Below, one piece after another: positions 45,183-52,067 of a DNA stretch of 64,000 nucleotides. Both the position numbers and the translations under genes were made by a program. This DNA is from Peptoniphilus_A sp001811425 (GTDB taxonomy: Bacteria; Bacillota; Clostridia; Tissierellales; Peptoniphilaceae). The notes beneath the pieces are model-generated. The model made no database searches and was not told where the DNA came from. It saw only the letters and a list, made by a program, of their open reading frames with translations. Location of the stretch: NCBI RefSeq assembly GCF_001811425.1, contig NZ_KV804709.1, forward strand, positions 62,001 to 126,000, read 5' to 3'. Numbering within the stretch: the first letter of the stretch is position 1; every line of letters starts with the position of its first letter.

Positions 45183-45394
45183 AAAAAAAAGAGACCCTTA
45201 CGGATCTCTAAATTTTAAAATTTTTAGTTGTTATGTACCTATAGCTTCATATCTCTTAAATTAAGCATTTTAACCTTTAGCACTTAGCTACTTCAAATGA
45301 GATACTTTGCTACCTTTCCCTTGCGGGATAAATTAAAACTCTTCATTGGAATCACCTTTTCTTAGTTACCAATTTTGTTTTCTCTAGCTAGCTT
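45183..45394 (-). ncRNA. Free-standing structured RNA of about 210 nt, family unassigned
   Basis: A consensus promoter and a strong terminator (AGAGA-CC/GG-TCTCT, 45190-45209, then eight U) delimit a minus-strand transcript with no substantial protein frame. Visible structure: a TCCC-GCAA-GGGA hairpin with a GNRA loop, a long-range UAUCUC/GAGAUA helix enclosing about 42 nt, and an inner UAGC/GCUA hairpin. The transcript also contains a 17-codon frame (ATG at 45346, AAGGTGA upstream), which could be real or chance. Size and autonomy would suit the raiA-motif RNA or 6S RNA, but I cannot match either from memory. It ends tail-to-tail with mgtE. Confidence 0.65.
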
Positions 45395-45400
45395 AACTAT

Positions 45401-45429
45401 AGTATAATGCATGAGTGCATTTTTGTCAA
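45401..45429 (-). promoter_or_regulatory. Consensus promoter of the unassigned RNA
   Basis: On the minus strand TTGACA (45424-45429), 17 bases, TATACT (45401-45406). One of the strongest promoters in the window. Confidence 0.85.
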
Positions 45430-45436
45430 TGTTTTC

Positions 45437-46174
45437 CTAAAAATTTTTTATCTTTTTTAAATTTATTTTTTTCTCGTCAATTTTTCCTTCATTGAGGGCA
45501 TTGTTTAACTCAATAATTGTTTGATTTGCAGAGTTTAGAGAGCCAATCTTTATTATATAGTTCTTTGATTCCTCTCTACCCTTAATCATAATTTCTTCGT
45601 CCTTGGACTTGGAAATAGATTTCATGTTTTCATAGGGGAAGTAATAGTTGCCAATTACTAGTCCCTTGTCGTAGGATCCTACAAGTGTTCCTAGCCTGTC
45701 TTTTCCATCTCTAAAGGATGATCTCTTAGAAATTTCGTATATATCTGTTTCTTTTTCTTCTTTTTTAGGGAATTTTCCATTTTGCATGTTGTATAGGAAT
45801 AGTAAAAATAGTCCTATTAAAAAAAATGGATTTGCCAAAGCATTTATTATTTCCACATTTCTTAGATATATTTGTTGCAAGAAATATATATTTACAAAAA
45901 TTAAAAATCCTATGTAGACGATAATATTTATATAATAAGTCCTCTTTCTTATTTTTAAGCCGGGAAGTTTTAAGATTTTATTGAATTTTGTAGAAAAATC
46001 CACTGCAGTCATTATAAATAGGTAGTTAATTATTGCCCAAAGTATGGAATACATTATACTTGCTTGTCCCAATTGTGACTTCATTCCTGATAAGTGAAAG
46101 CCAAAGGGTATTAGGATGGAAACAGCGAGAATTATGTTTTGTAATTTTTTATTCAATTTTTGCTCCTTTCTCAT
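45437..46174 (-). CDS. Membrane protein with four helices and a C-terminal soluble domain, unknown
   Basis: Four hydrophobic helices (about residues 12-28, 40-58, 80-100 and 112-130) are followed by a soluble domain of about 110 residues whose strands (GTLVGSYDKGLVIGNYYFPYENMKSIS, IMIKGREESKNYIIKIG) resemble a bacterial PH-like module. No family is named with confidence. It is the last gene of the folE operon; its ribosome site lies inside a perfect hairpin. Confidence 0.65.
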   Translation of the reverse strand: MRKEQKLNKKLQNIILAVSILIPFGFHLSGMKSQLGQASIMYSILWAIINYLFIMTAVDFSTKFNKILKLPGLKIRKRTYYINIIVYIGFLIFVNIYFLQQIYLRNVEIINALANPFFLIGLFLLFLYNMQNGKFPKKEEKETDIYEISKRSSFRDGKDRLGTLVGSYDKGLVIGNYYFPYENMKSISKSKDEEIMIKGREESKNYIIKIGSLNSANQTIIELNNALNEGKIDEKKINLKKIKNF

Positions 46175-46177
46175 TAA

Positions 46178-46199
46178 AATAATCCCTCCTGGGATTATT
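46178..46199. promoter_or_regulatory. Perfect hairpin enclosing a stop codon and ribosome site
   Basis: AATAATCCC and GGGATTATT pair over nine bases around a 4-base loop. In the minus-strand mRNA the arms include the stop of the GH73 gene and the AGGAGGG that serves the next gene (start 46174). It could throttle translation of that gene unless ribosomes arrive from upstream. Confidence 0.6.
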
Positions 46200-46767
46200 A
46201 TTCGTCATATTTATTTAAGCCATATTTTTCTATTACAGATATTATTTTGTTGGCATAGTTGGGGTCTGTTGCATAGCCGCCTTCTTGAATATACTTTGCT
46301 GCATCCCTGTAGTCCTTGGCAGTTTTTACTTTTGCATACCTCTTTGCAGTGGAAAGAAGTTTGGCGTAGTGGTTAAAGGACTCACTCTTTGAAGAATATT
46401 TTTTAAAAGACTCCATGTACCTTCCACTTTGCCCTTCCACATATTCTTCTGTCTCGAAGACTATACCGTCGCCCTTTTTCACTGCCTTTATGCCAAAATA
46501 GTTGTTGTAGTCTCGTGAAAGCTCAGACCTTCCCCAGTTGCTTTCAAGAATTGATTGTGCAATCATTACTGAAGGGAAGAGATCATTTCTCTTGGCAACT
46601 CTAACTGCCAATTTTGCACTATCTTCAATATAATTTTCTCTGTAATTTTCTTCTTCTAATCTTTTTCTTTCTTGCGACCTATTTATGAAAAAGCTCATTA
46701 CAAAAATAATGGCAAGAAAGCTTAGGATGATTACAAGACAGCCGCAGCCAATTTTTTTAATTTTCAT
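46198..46767 (-). CDS. Membrane-anchored GH73 glucosaminidase
   Basis: An N-terminal membrane anchor (GCGCLVIILSFLAIIFVMSFF) puts the enzyme outside. Residues about 45-189 are a compact GH73 domain with SVMIAQSILESNWGRSELS (catalytic Glu), YNNYFGIKA, SGRYMESFKKYSS and GGYATDPNYANKII, as in FlgJ/LytG-type N-acetylglucosaminidases. 189 aa is a minimal form without wall-binding repeats. Its start overlaps the end of folBK by 11 bases, an unusual partner for a folate operon. Confidence 0.9.
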   Translation of the reverse strand: MKIKKIGCGCLVIILSFLAIIFVMSFFINRSQERKRLEEENYRENYIEDSAKLAVRVAKRNDLFPSVMIAQSILESNWGRSELSRDYNNYFGIKAVKKGDGIVFETEEYVEGQSGRYMESFKKYSSKSESFNHYAKLLSTAKRYAKVKTAKDYRDAAKYIQEGGYATDPNYANKIISVIEKYGLNKYDE

Positions 46768-47575
46768 TTTTCACTTCTTCATAAAGTTTGCTTATTTTTT
46801 TGTTTAAAATTGGGTGAAAATAATTTGGAATTAGTTCATTTAGTGATTCCAAAACAAATTCACGGTCTGCAATATAGGGATGAGGCACTACTAATTCGTC
46901 AGTAAAGATAATTTCTCTATCGATAAATAAAATATCTAAGTCAATTGTCCTTTCGCCCCATTTTTCGTGTCTAACTCTACCTAAATCAAGTTCTATCTTT
47001 TGCAAAATGTGAAGTAGGTCAAGTGGGTCTTCGAAAGAAGATACTTTTACAACTGTGTTTAAAAAGTCGCCTTGGTCAGTTTTGCCCCAAGCCTTAGTCT
47101 CTATAATACTTGCCTTTTCTAGAATCTTTAAGCCTTCCTCTTCCATCATTTCAAGGGCGCTTTTTATATATCCTTCTCTATCGCCAAGGTTTGTGCCAAT
47201 GCCTATATAATAATTTCTTCTCTTTTTCTTGCAGCTAACTGATGCTGTGTCTAGGGGCAAATTTATTGGTGCCCAAGGTTTTTTTATAGTGACTTCAACT
47301 GTCTCTGCAATTTCATAAGTGTCAAAAATAAATTTTGTAAGCTTGTAGGCAAGAGTCTCGATTAAGTCTTCAGTTTCATTGGCAAATAGGTCGTAAAGCT
47401 GGTGGGATAATTTTCCATAATCTATGGATTCATCCAAATTTTTTTCTATTGCACATTTTCTAAAGCTCAGTCCAATTTCTGCACTTATTAAAAATTTTTG
47501 TCCAAGTTTTTTTTCTTCTCCAAAAAGTCCATGATTTGCATAAACTTCAAGGTCTTTTATCTTGATAAAATCCAT
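46757..47575 (-). CDS. folBK: Fused dihydroneopterin aldolase and HPPK (FolB-FolK)
   Basis: Two consecutive folate-pathway enzymes in one chain. Residues 1-118 are FolB (KIKDLEVYANHGLFGEEKKLGQKFLISAEI and LAYKLTKFIF). Residues about 120-272 are FolK, with YYIGIGTNLGDREGYI, RHEKWGERTIDLDILF and VPHPYIADREFVLESLNEL, the pyrophosphokinase ATP/pterin motifs. Acts after FolE, encoded two genes upstream. folP and folC are not in the window. Confidence 0.93.
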   Translation of the reverse strand: MDFIKIKDLEVYANHGLFGEEKKLGQKFLISAEIGLSFRKCAIEKNLDESIDYGKLSHQLYDLFANETEDLIETLAYKLTKFIFDTYEIAETVEVTIKKPWAPINLPLDTASVSCKKKRRNYYIGIGTNLGDREGYIKSALEMMEEEGLKILEKASIIETKAWGKTDQGDFLNTVVKVSSFEDPLDLLHILQKIELDLGRVRHEKWGERTIDLDILFIDREIIFTDELVVPHPYIADREFVLESLNELIPNYFHPILNKKISKLYEEVKNEN

Positions 47576-47585
47576 AATTCTCCCA

Positions 47586-48065
47586 TCAATATTTTATTTC
47601 GTGATTTTTCTTTTCATAGGACCAATTGCATTCATCATAGGCAGGGCACCTAAAGCAAGGTCTTGACAGCTTGTCTGCCCTATAAAAAATATTAAAAAAT
47701 TCGTCTTCTGCAGCATCCTTAGTCCTGTGATAAGAAATGCAGCTTAAAATTCTATTTTTTTCTTCAAGAGAAAAATCTGTAATTTCTAAAATTTCTCTTG
47801 CTATATCCACTGATCCTATGGCATGGTTTATGCCTTCCTTTATCTCTAGAACTCGTCCCAAATCGTGAAGGAGGGCAGTGGCATAAATCATGTCCTTATC
47901 TACATCCACATCTTCTTCTAATTTTAATATATAGCAAATTCTAGCCACAGATATAAAATGTTCATAATTGTGCCTGCAAAAAAATCTGTCTCTTTCAAGG
48001 TATTCTAATTCATTTAAATAGTCCCTGTAAATTTTACTTAAAACTATTTTGTTTGTATTTTTCAC
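47586..48065 (-). CDS. HD-domain protein with C-terminal cysteine cluster
   Basis: HD phosphohydrolase-type fold: HNYEHFISVARICYIL supplies the first His, ALLHDLGRVLE the HD pair, and a later NHAIGS and YRADKLSR further metal or Asp residues. The C-terminus adds CFRCPAYDECNW, a C-x2-C-x5-C cluster that could bind Zn or Fe-S. It overlaps folE by four bases (ATGA) and precedes folBK, so it may be the pathway's missing dihydroneopterin triphosphate phosphatase; this is inferred from context only. Confidence 0.82.
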   Translation of the reverse strand: MKNTNKIVLSKIYRDYLNELEYLERDRFFCRHNYEHFISVARICYILKLEEDVDVDKDMIYATALLHDLGRVLEIKEGINHAIGSVDIAREILEITDFSLEEKNRILSCISYHRTKDAAEDEFFNIFYRADKLSRPCFRCPAYDECNWSYEKKNHEIKY

Positions 48066-48619
48066 TTGAATTCAATTAACCTAAAAGCTTCTTGCTTTTG
48101 TTTTTCATCAGTTTCTAAAACTCCTCTGGCTACAGCTGTGACAGTCTTTGAGCCAGGTTTTTTAACTCCTCTCATGTTCATACACATGTGCTCAGCTTCA
48201 ATTACAACTAAAACTCCCTTTGGCTCAAGATATTTCATCATGGCATCTGCAACTTCAATGCTAAGTCTCTCTTGAAGTTGTGGTTTTTTTGCATAAGTTT
48301 CTACAGTTCTTGCAAGTTTAGAAAGTCCTGCAACCTTTTGGTCTGGAATATAGGCGATGTGTGCCTTGCCATAAAAGGGAAGGAAGTGATGTTCGCACAT
48401 TGAGTAAAAGTTTATGTCCTTTACTACAACTATATTGTCTTCAGTGATTTCAAAAGTTTTTGAAAGATGTTCTTCAGCAGTCTTGCCAATTCCAGCAAAG
48501 ACTTCTTCATACATCCTTGCAACTCTTGCTGGAGTTTCAACTAGACCTTCTCTAGTTTTGTCTTCTCCAATTGCTTCGATTATCATTTCTACAGCTTTTT
48601 CAATTTTTTCTTTATCCAT
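48062..48619 (-). CDS. folE: GTP cyclohydrolase I
   Basis: First step of folate synthesis, GTP to dihydroneopterin triphosphate. Motifs: GLVETPARVARMYEEVFAG, SMCEHHFLPFYGKAHIAYIPD (Cys and His zinc/catalytic residues), GLSKLARTVE, QERLS and the second zinc Cys region AEHMCMNMRGV. 185 aa is standard. First gene of the minus-strand operon; an extended -10 promoter lies upstream. Confidence 0.96.
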   Translation of the reverse strand: MDKEKIEKAVEMIIEAIGEDKTREGLVETPARVARMYEEVFAGIGKTAEEHLSKTFEITEDNIVVVKDINFYSMCEHHFLPFYGKAHIAYIPDQKVAGLSKLARTVETYAKKPQLQERLSIEVADAMMKYLEPKGVLVVIEAEHMCMNMRGVKKPGSKTVTAVARGVLETDEKQKQEAFRLIEFK

Positions 48620-48665
48620 TATAATCTCCTCATGGGTTCCTTTTATTTATAAATTTATAAATTTT

Positions 48666-48674
48666 ATTATAACA
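48666..48674 (-). promoter_or_regulatory. Extended -10 promoter of the folE operon
   Basis: TGTTATAAT on the minus strand (TG one base before a perfect TATAAT at 48666-48671). No good -35 is seen. The predicted start is about 40 nt before folE. Confidence 0.5.
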
Positions 48675-48751
48675 CATTGGTCTTAACATTTATATTAAAT
48701 ACCCACAAATTAGCGATTGTAATAATTTAATCAGGTTAATATTATCATTAA

Positions 48752-48780
48752 TTTACAATTTATTTATAATTTGATACAAT
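48752..48780 (+). promoter_or_regulatory. Promoter of the D,D-carboxypeptidase gene
   Basis: TTTACA (48752-48757), 17 bases, TACAAT (48775-48780). The start near 48787 abuts GAGGTG (48788-48793); leader about 11 nt. Confidence 0.65.
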
Positions 48781-48797
48781 ATTTGCCGAGGTGTAAG

Positions 48798-50132
48798 ATG
48801 AAGAAATTACTTCTATACTTATCTGCTGCCCTAATCTTTCTCTCAGCTCCCCTAAATGTAGTTGCTGTAGATGGTGTGGCAGTAGAAAATGCAAATACAA
48901 ATGTAACAGCTCAAGAAGTTGATCCAAATACAATTAGAAATCAAAACTTTTTAGTGCCAACTAAAGAGGGTGTGCAAAAGGCAAACCAATATGAGGCAGA
49001 CAAAATTAAAAAATTGGAAGAAGTTCCCTTGGAGGGACTTACTAAGTCCTATCTCTTGGGAGATTATAAGTCTGGCGAAATTATAGACGGCTACAACTTA
49101 GATGAAGTTCGTGCAATGGCATCCACTTCTAAACTCGTTTCCATCTTTGTAGTCTTAGATAAAATTGAAGAGGGAAAAATCTCACTAAATGATGAGGTGG
49201 AAATAGACCACGAAGTTGCATCCCTAATGGGCTCTTCCTTTAAACTAAAGGAAGGGGACAAGGTTAGCGTCGAAAAACTAATAAAGGCATCAATGGTTGT
49301 CTCAGGTAACGATGCAATAACAGCCCTTGCAAAATATATTGGCGGCTCAACAGAAGGCTTTGTCAAGATGATGAACGACAAGTGCGAAGAACTTGGACTA
49401 AAAAATGCCCTCATGATAAATCCAACTGGACTCACTAATTATGAAATTATCGAATACAACAAGATGACTACCAGAGAAATGTTTAAGCTTGCAAGAGAAC
49501 TTTTGAAGGTCCATCCTGAAATTTTAAAGTACACAAGTATTGAAAAAATAGAAGAGCCTGACAGAAATTTTATTGAGTACAACACAAACCCTGTCCTTGG
49601 CATTGTGCCTGAAGTGGACGGTCTAAAAACTGGCTACACAAATGCAGCAGGCAGGTGTGTAATTTTGACAGGTCTTGAAAAGGGCGTTGAAGACAAATCA
49701 AAGGACATGAGGTTAATTTGTATAACAACTGGTTCAAATTCCGATTTCGAAAGATTTGTGGCTTGCAAGAGACTAATCACAAGTGGCTTTGAAGGCTACG
49801 GCTATAATGCAGTGGGCGACACAAGTAAAGAAGTGAGGACCATTGAAGTCCTTAACTCTCAAGATGAAAACATACCAGTCTATCAAAAGGAAGTGGGATA
49901 TGTTCTCTCAAAGTCTGACGAAAAATTAAAAGAAATTGTAAAGATTGACGAGGACTTAAAGGCTCCCCTAGAAGCAGGCACAAGCGTTGGGAAAATTTCT
50001 TTTTATAAAGATGACGACTTAATTTATGAAAGTGATTTAATAATTAAGGACAAAGTCTATGAGAGAGGATTTCTCAACAAATTTAAAAGAGTCTTCGAAG
50101 AAATTTTTGTCAACATGGAAAAAGCAGCATAA
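48798..50132 (+). CDS. dacA: D-alanyl-D-alanine carboxypeptidase (DacA/PBP5 type)
   Basis: Trims pentapeptide side chains of peptidoglycan. I take ATG at 48798 (GAGGTG four bases upstream), not the frame opening at 48771, because the signal peptide then begins MKKLLLYLSAALIFLSAPL. The active-site motifs are STSK (about residues 109-112), SGN in MVVSGNDAIT and KTG in LKTGYTNAAG. A C-terminal beta domain (about 350-430) and an amphipathic tail with RGFLNKFKRVFEEIF probably hold it to the membrane. 444 aa is usual. Monocistronic. Confidence 0.93.
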   Translation: MKKLLLYLSAALIFLSAPLNVVAVDGVAVENANTNVTAQEVDPNTIRNQNFLVPTKEGVQKANQYEADKIKKLEEVPLEGLTKSYLLGDYKSGEIIDGYNLDEVRAMASTSKLVSIFVVLDKIEEGKISLNDEVEIDHEVASLMGSSFKLKEGDKVSVEKLIKASMVVSGNDAITALAKYIGGSTEGFVKMMNDKCEELGLKNALMINPTGLTNYEIIEYNKMTTREMFKLARELLKVHPEILKYTSIEKIEEPDRNFIEYNTNPVLGIVPEVDGLKTGYTNAAGRCVILTGLEKGVEDKSKDMRLICITTGSNSDFERFVACKRLITSGFEGYGYNAVGDTSKEVRTIEVLNSQDENIPVYQKEVGYVLSKSDEKLKEIVKIDEDLKAPLEAGTSVGKISFYKDDDLIYESDLIIKDKVYERGFLNKFKRVFEEIFVNMEKAA

Positions 50133-50185
50133 ATTTTAGGTTTAATTTTAAACTTAGGATAAATTTAAAAAAGTTAATAAAAAAT

Positions 50186-50222
50186 AGAAGTGTCACAAAT
50201 AATTGACACTTCTTAAAATTTT
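50186..50222 (+). terminator. Terminator after dacA, overlapping the tRNA promoter
   Basis: AGAAGTGTCA (50186-50195) pairs with TGACACTTCT (50204-50213), followed by TAAAATTTTTT. Its right arm contains the -35 of the tRNA promoter. Confidence 0.85.
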
Positions 50223-50231
50223 TTATACAAT
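50203..50231 (+). promoter_or_regulatory. Promoter of tRNA-Arg
   Basis: TTGACA (50203-50208), 17 bases, TACAAT (50226-50231), about 11 bases upstream of the tRNA. Confidence 0.85.
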
Positions 50232-50241
50232 TATTTTATAG

Positions 50242-50318
50242 GTCTACGTAGCTCAGTAGGATAGAGCACACGCCTCCTAAGCGTGGGGCCGGAGGTTCGA
50301 CTCCTCTCGTGGACGCCA
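50242..50318 (+). tRNA. tRNA-Arg (anticodon CCT)
   Basis: Complete cloverleaf of 77 nt with encoded CCA: acceptor GTCTACG/CGTGGAC, D stem GCTC/GAGC, anticodon stem CACGC/GCGTG with loop CTCCTAA (anticodon CCT, decodes AGG), T arm GGAGG-TTCGACT-CCTCT. Followed directly by an intrinsic terminator, so it is a single-tRNA transcript. Confidence 0.96.
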
Positions 50319-50320
50319 CA

Positions 50321-50352
50321 AATCACTTGCCAAGGGCAGGTGATTTTTTTTT
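50321..50352 (+). terminator. Terminator after tRNA-Arg
   Basis: AATCACTTGCC pairs with GGCAGGTGATT around AAG, followed by eight T. Confidence 0.9.
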
Positions 50353-50418
50353 CACAAATTTTTTTATTTCATAAAATTTTTTATTTCATAAATTTTTTTA
50401 TTTTGCGAAAATTTTTCT

Positions 50419-50736
50419 TTAATCCTTATAAAGCTCCATTACATTTATTACTGGCACTTCATAGGGATGATTTTCTCTTATTATTTTCATGACTTCATCT
50501 AAATCTTTTTTTCTTATCCTAAACTCGACCTTATTTTCCAGGACATCTTCCACTTTTCCAAGACTACCTATGTAGGGGTTTGCTCCTTCTATGGGTCTAA
50601 AGTGACCTGTTACAGGTGTTTCGGCATAGCAAAAGTCATAATTTTCTTCTTTTAAAAATCCGCCTTCATTTACTTTTTCCATTAATTTTTTTGTATTTTC
50701 TCTCGGTATAAATACTTCTATTTTTAAAAATTCCAT
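50419..50736 (-). CDS. Stand-alone NIF3/YqfO insert-type protein, 105 aa
   Basis: The whole protein matches the PII/CutA-like insertion domain seen inside YqfO-type NIF3 proteins: EVFIPRENTKKLMEKVNEGG, a YDFCYAETPVTGHFRPIEGANPYIG core and a closing ENHPYEVPVINV. It lacks the flanking dinuclear-metal NIF3 halves. Small free versions exist and are sometimes annotated as cation tolerance or YqfO-family proteins. Biochemical role unknown, possibly ligand sensing as a trimer. Monocistronic. Confidence 0.82.
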   Translation of the reverse strand: MEFLKIEVFIPRENTKKLMEKVNEGGFLKEENYDFCYAETPVTGHFRPIEGANPYIGSLGKVEDVLENKVEFRIRKKDLDEVMKIIRENHPYEVPVINVMELYKD

Positions 50737-50825
50737 GATAAACCTCCCCTCTCTATATACCCAAACTTATTAAAATTTGTTTAAAGACATGGTATCTGGT
50801 TATAAATTAGTTAGGAGGGAAGATT

Positions 50826-51158
50826 ATGATAAAACTTTTAATTAAAGTCCTAGTTAGTGGAATAGCAGTACTTATAACTTCTGCCTTATCACCAGGCATT
50901 CAAACAGATGGATATTCAACTGCAATTATGGCAGGTATTGTAATAGGAATTTTAGACTGGGCTATTAATAAATTCACAGGCATTGACGCATCAGCTTTTG
51001 GCAGAGGCGCCGTTGGATTTGTTGTTGCCGCTATAATTTTATTCATTACAGGCAAAATTGTAGACGGATTTACAGTATCAGTTCTTGGTGCTATTATCGG
51101 TGCTCTTATTCTTGGTATTGTAGATACTTTCTTACCAGTTGATAAAAAAACTATGTAA
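50826..51158 (+). CDS. Small four-helix membrane protein, phage-holin-like family (mycobacterial 4TMS type)
   Basis: Four hydrophobic helices in 110 residues, with a Gly-rich AIIGALILGIVDTFL end and an AINKFTGID loop, resemble the 4-TMS holin family (PF04020), widespread in chromosomes with no phage nearby. No phage genes are present here, so a lytic role is not implied. AGGAGGG precedes the ATG. Monocistronic with a strong terminator. Confidence 0.75.
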   Translation: MIKLLIKVLVSGIAVLITSALSPGIQTDGYSTAIMAGIVIGILDWAINKFTGIDASAFGRGAVGFVVAAIILFITGKIVDGFTVSVLGAIIGALILGIVDTFLPVDKKTM

Positions 51159-51168
51159 TATAATTTTT

Positions 51169-51198
51169 AAGGCTCGATATAATCTCGAGCCTTTTTTT
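51169..51198 (+). terminator. Terminator after the holin-like gene
   Basis: AGGCTCGA pairs with TCGAGCCT around a 7-base loop, followed by seven T. Its T-run runs straight into a DnaA box. Confidence 0.88.
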
Positions 51199-51285
51199 GT
51201 GGATAAGTGAGAAATTTTTAGGTTTTTTATAAAATTTTTAAGATTTTTACAAAAAGTTATCCACAATTTTTTGTTTTTATCTACA
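51198..51285. promoter_or_regulatory. Cluster of DnaA boxes outside oriC
   Basis: TGTGGATAA (51198-51206) and TTATCCACA (51257-51265) are perfect boxes in opposite orientation; TTATCTACA (51277-51285) differs at one base. They lie about 9-10 kb from the dnaA-flanking boxes in a non-coding gap. Confidence 0.65.
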
Positions 51286-51369
51286 TTTGTTAGTAATTGC
51301 TTGCCTTTAGCTTTAAATTCTATATTAAATTCAAATCTATTTGAAAAGTTTTTTTTAATTATAAAAGAA

Positions 51370-51410
51370 AGACCTATTATTACTTGAAGTTTAATCAAGC
51401 TAATAGGTCT
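51370..51410 (-). terminator. Terminator of the sigma-factor operon
   Basis: AGACCTATTA (51370-51379) pairs with TAATAGGTCT (51401-51410), with an inner CTTGA/TCAAG helix. The minus transcript then reads TTCTTTTAT. Confidence 0.7.
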
Positions 51411-51416
51411 TTAAAA

Positions 51417-52067
51417 TTATTTATTTTCTTTTTCGTCAATTCTTTTAACTGAAACAGTTTCTATAACTCCACCAGTTGCCATTTTTACTATTTGGAAGAG
51501 GTATTCTCCATCCTCAACTATTACTCCAGCCCCTGCTTCTTCTGCATTCTTAATTAGAAGTGCTGTTACATAGCCTCCAAGTGTAGTTGAATCTCCTGGG
51601 TCTATATCAAAGCTATATTTTTTGTTGAGAATCTTAATAGGCGTTGAGGCAGAAAATTCATTATTTTCATTTCCTGATACATCCATATTAACTCCAGTGA
51701 GTAAAAATTTTCTAGTAGCAAATAAAACTGCAATTGCAACTGTAGCTATAAGTAAGTCCACCATATTGTCTGAATATACTAACATCTTTCTTGAAATTAC
51801 AAGCAATATTAAGTGAATTATGTTTGTATCAGTATGTGCGATCATTAGCACTACAAATTCTATTGCTATTACTAATAAGAGTACATGGGAAAGAAAATTT
51901 TGAAATATTTTGTAGGAAAGTGTGGCATCACTTGTTATTATTTTAAAATAATATTTCAAAATATCTGGCACCGATATAATAACTCCAGCTATTAGCATAA
52001 TGGACACAACTATTTCAAATATATTTACTAGTTTTAAAAGTGTAACTAGATACCTATTTCTGTTCAT
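51417..52067 (-). CDS. PsiE-like membrane protein with CorC/HlyC-type C-terminal domain
   Basis: Residues 1-130 hold four hydrophobic helices, including HVLLLVIAIEFVVLMIAH and a following LLVISRKMLV, a pattern like the PsiE family. Residues about 145-216 (FDIDPGDSTTLGGYVTALL, then VEDGEYLFQIVKMATGGVIETVSVKRI) resemble the CorC_HlyC transporter-associated domain. The start overlaps the sigma-factor stop codon (TAATG), so the two are translationally coupled. Both family links are by eye; function unknown, perhaps an ion or stress sensor. Confidence 0.6.
   Translation of the reverse strand: MNRNRYLVTLLKLVNIFEIVVSIMLIAGVIISVPDILKYYFKIITSDATLSYKIFQNFLSHVLLLVIAIEFVVLMIAHTDTNIIHLILLVISRKMLVYSDNMVDLLIATVAIAVLFATRKFLLTGVNMDVSGNENNEFSASTPIKILNKKYSFDIDPGDSTTLGGYVTALLIKNAEEAGAGVIVEDGEYLFQIVKMATGGVIETVSVKRIDEKENK

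Noticed and set aside
50826..51158. Prophage remnant around the holin-like gene
   Set aside because: The family is widespread as an ordinary chromosomal gene and no phage, integrase or endolysin gene is adjacent.
51132..51398. 88-codon minus-strand frame in the gap after the holin-like gene
   Set aside because: It covers a terminator, DnaA boxes and a second terminator, is low-complexity Lys/Asn/Phe-rich, and has no ribosome site.
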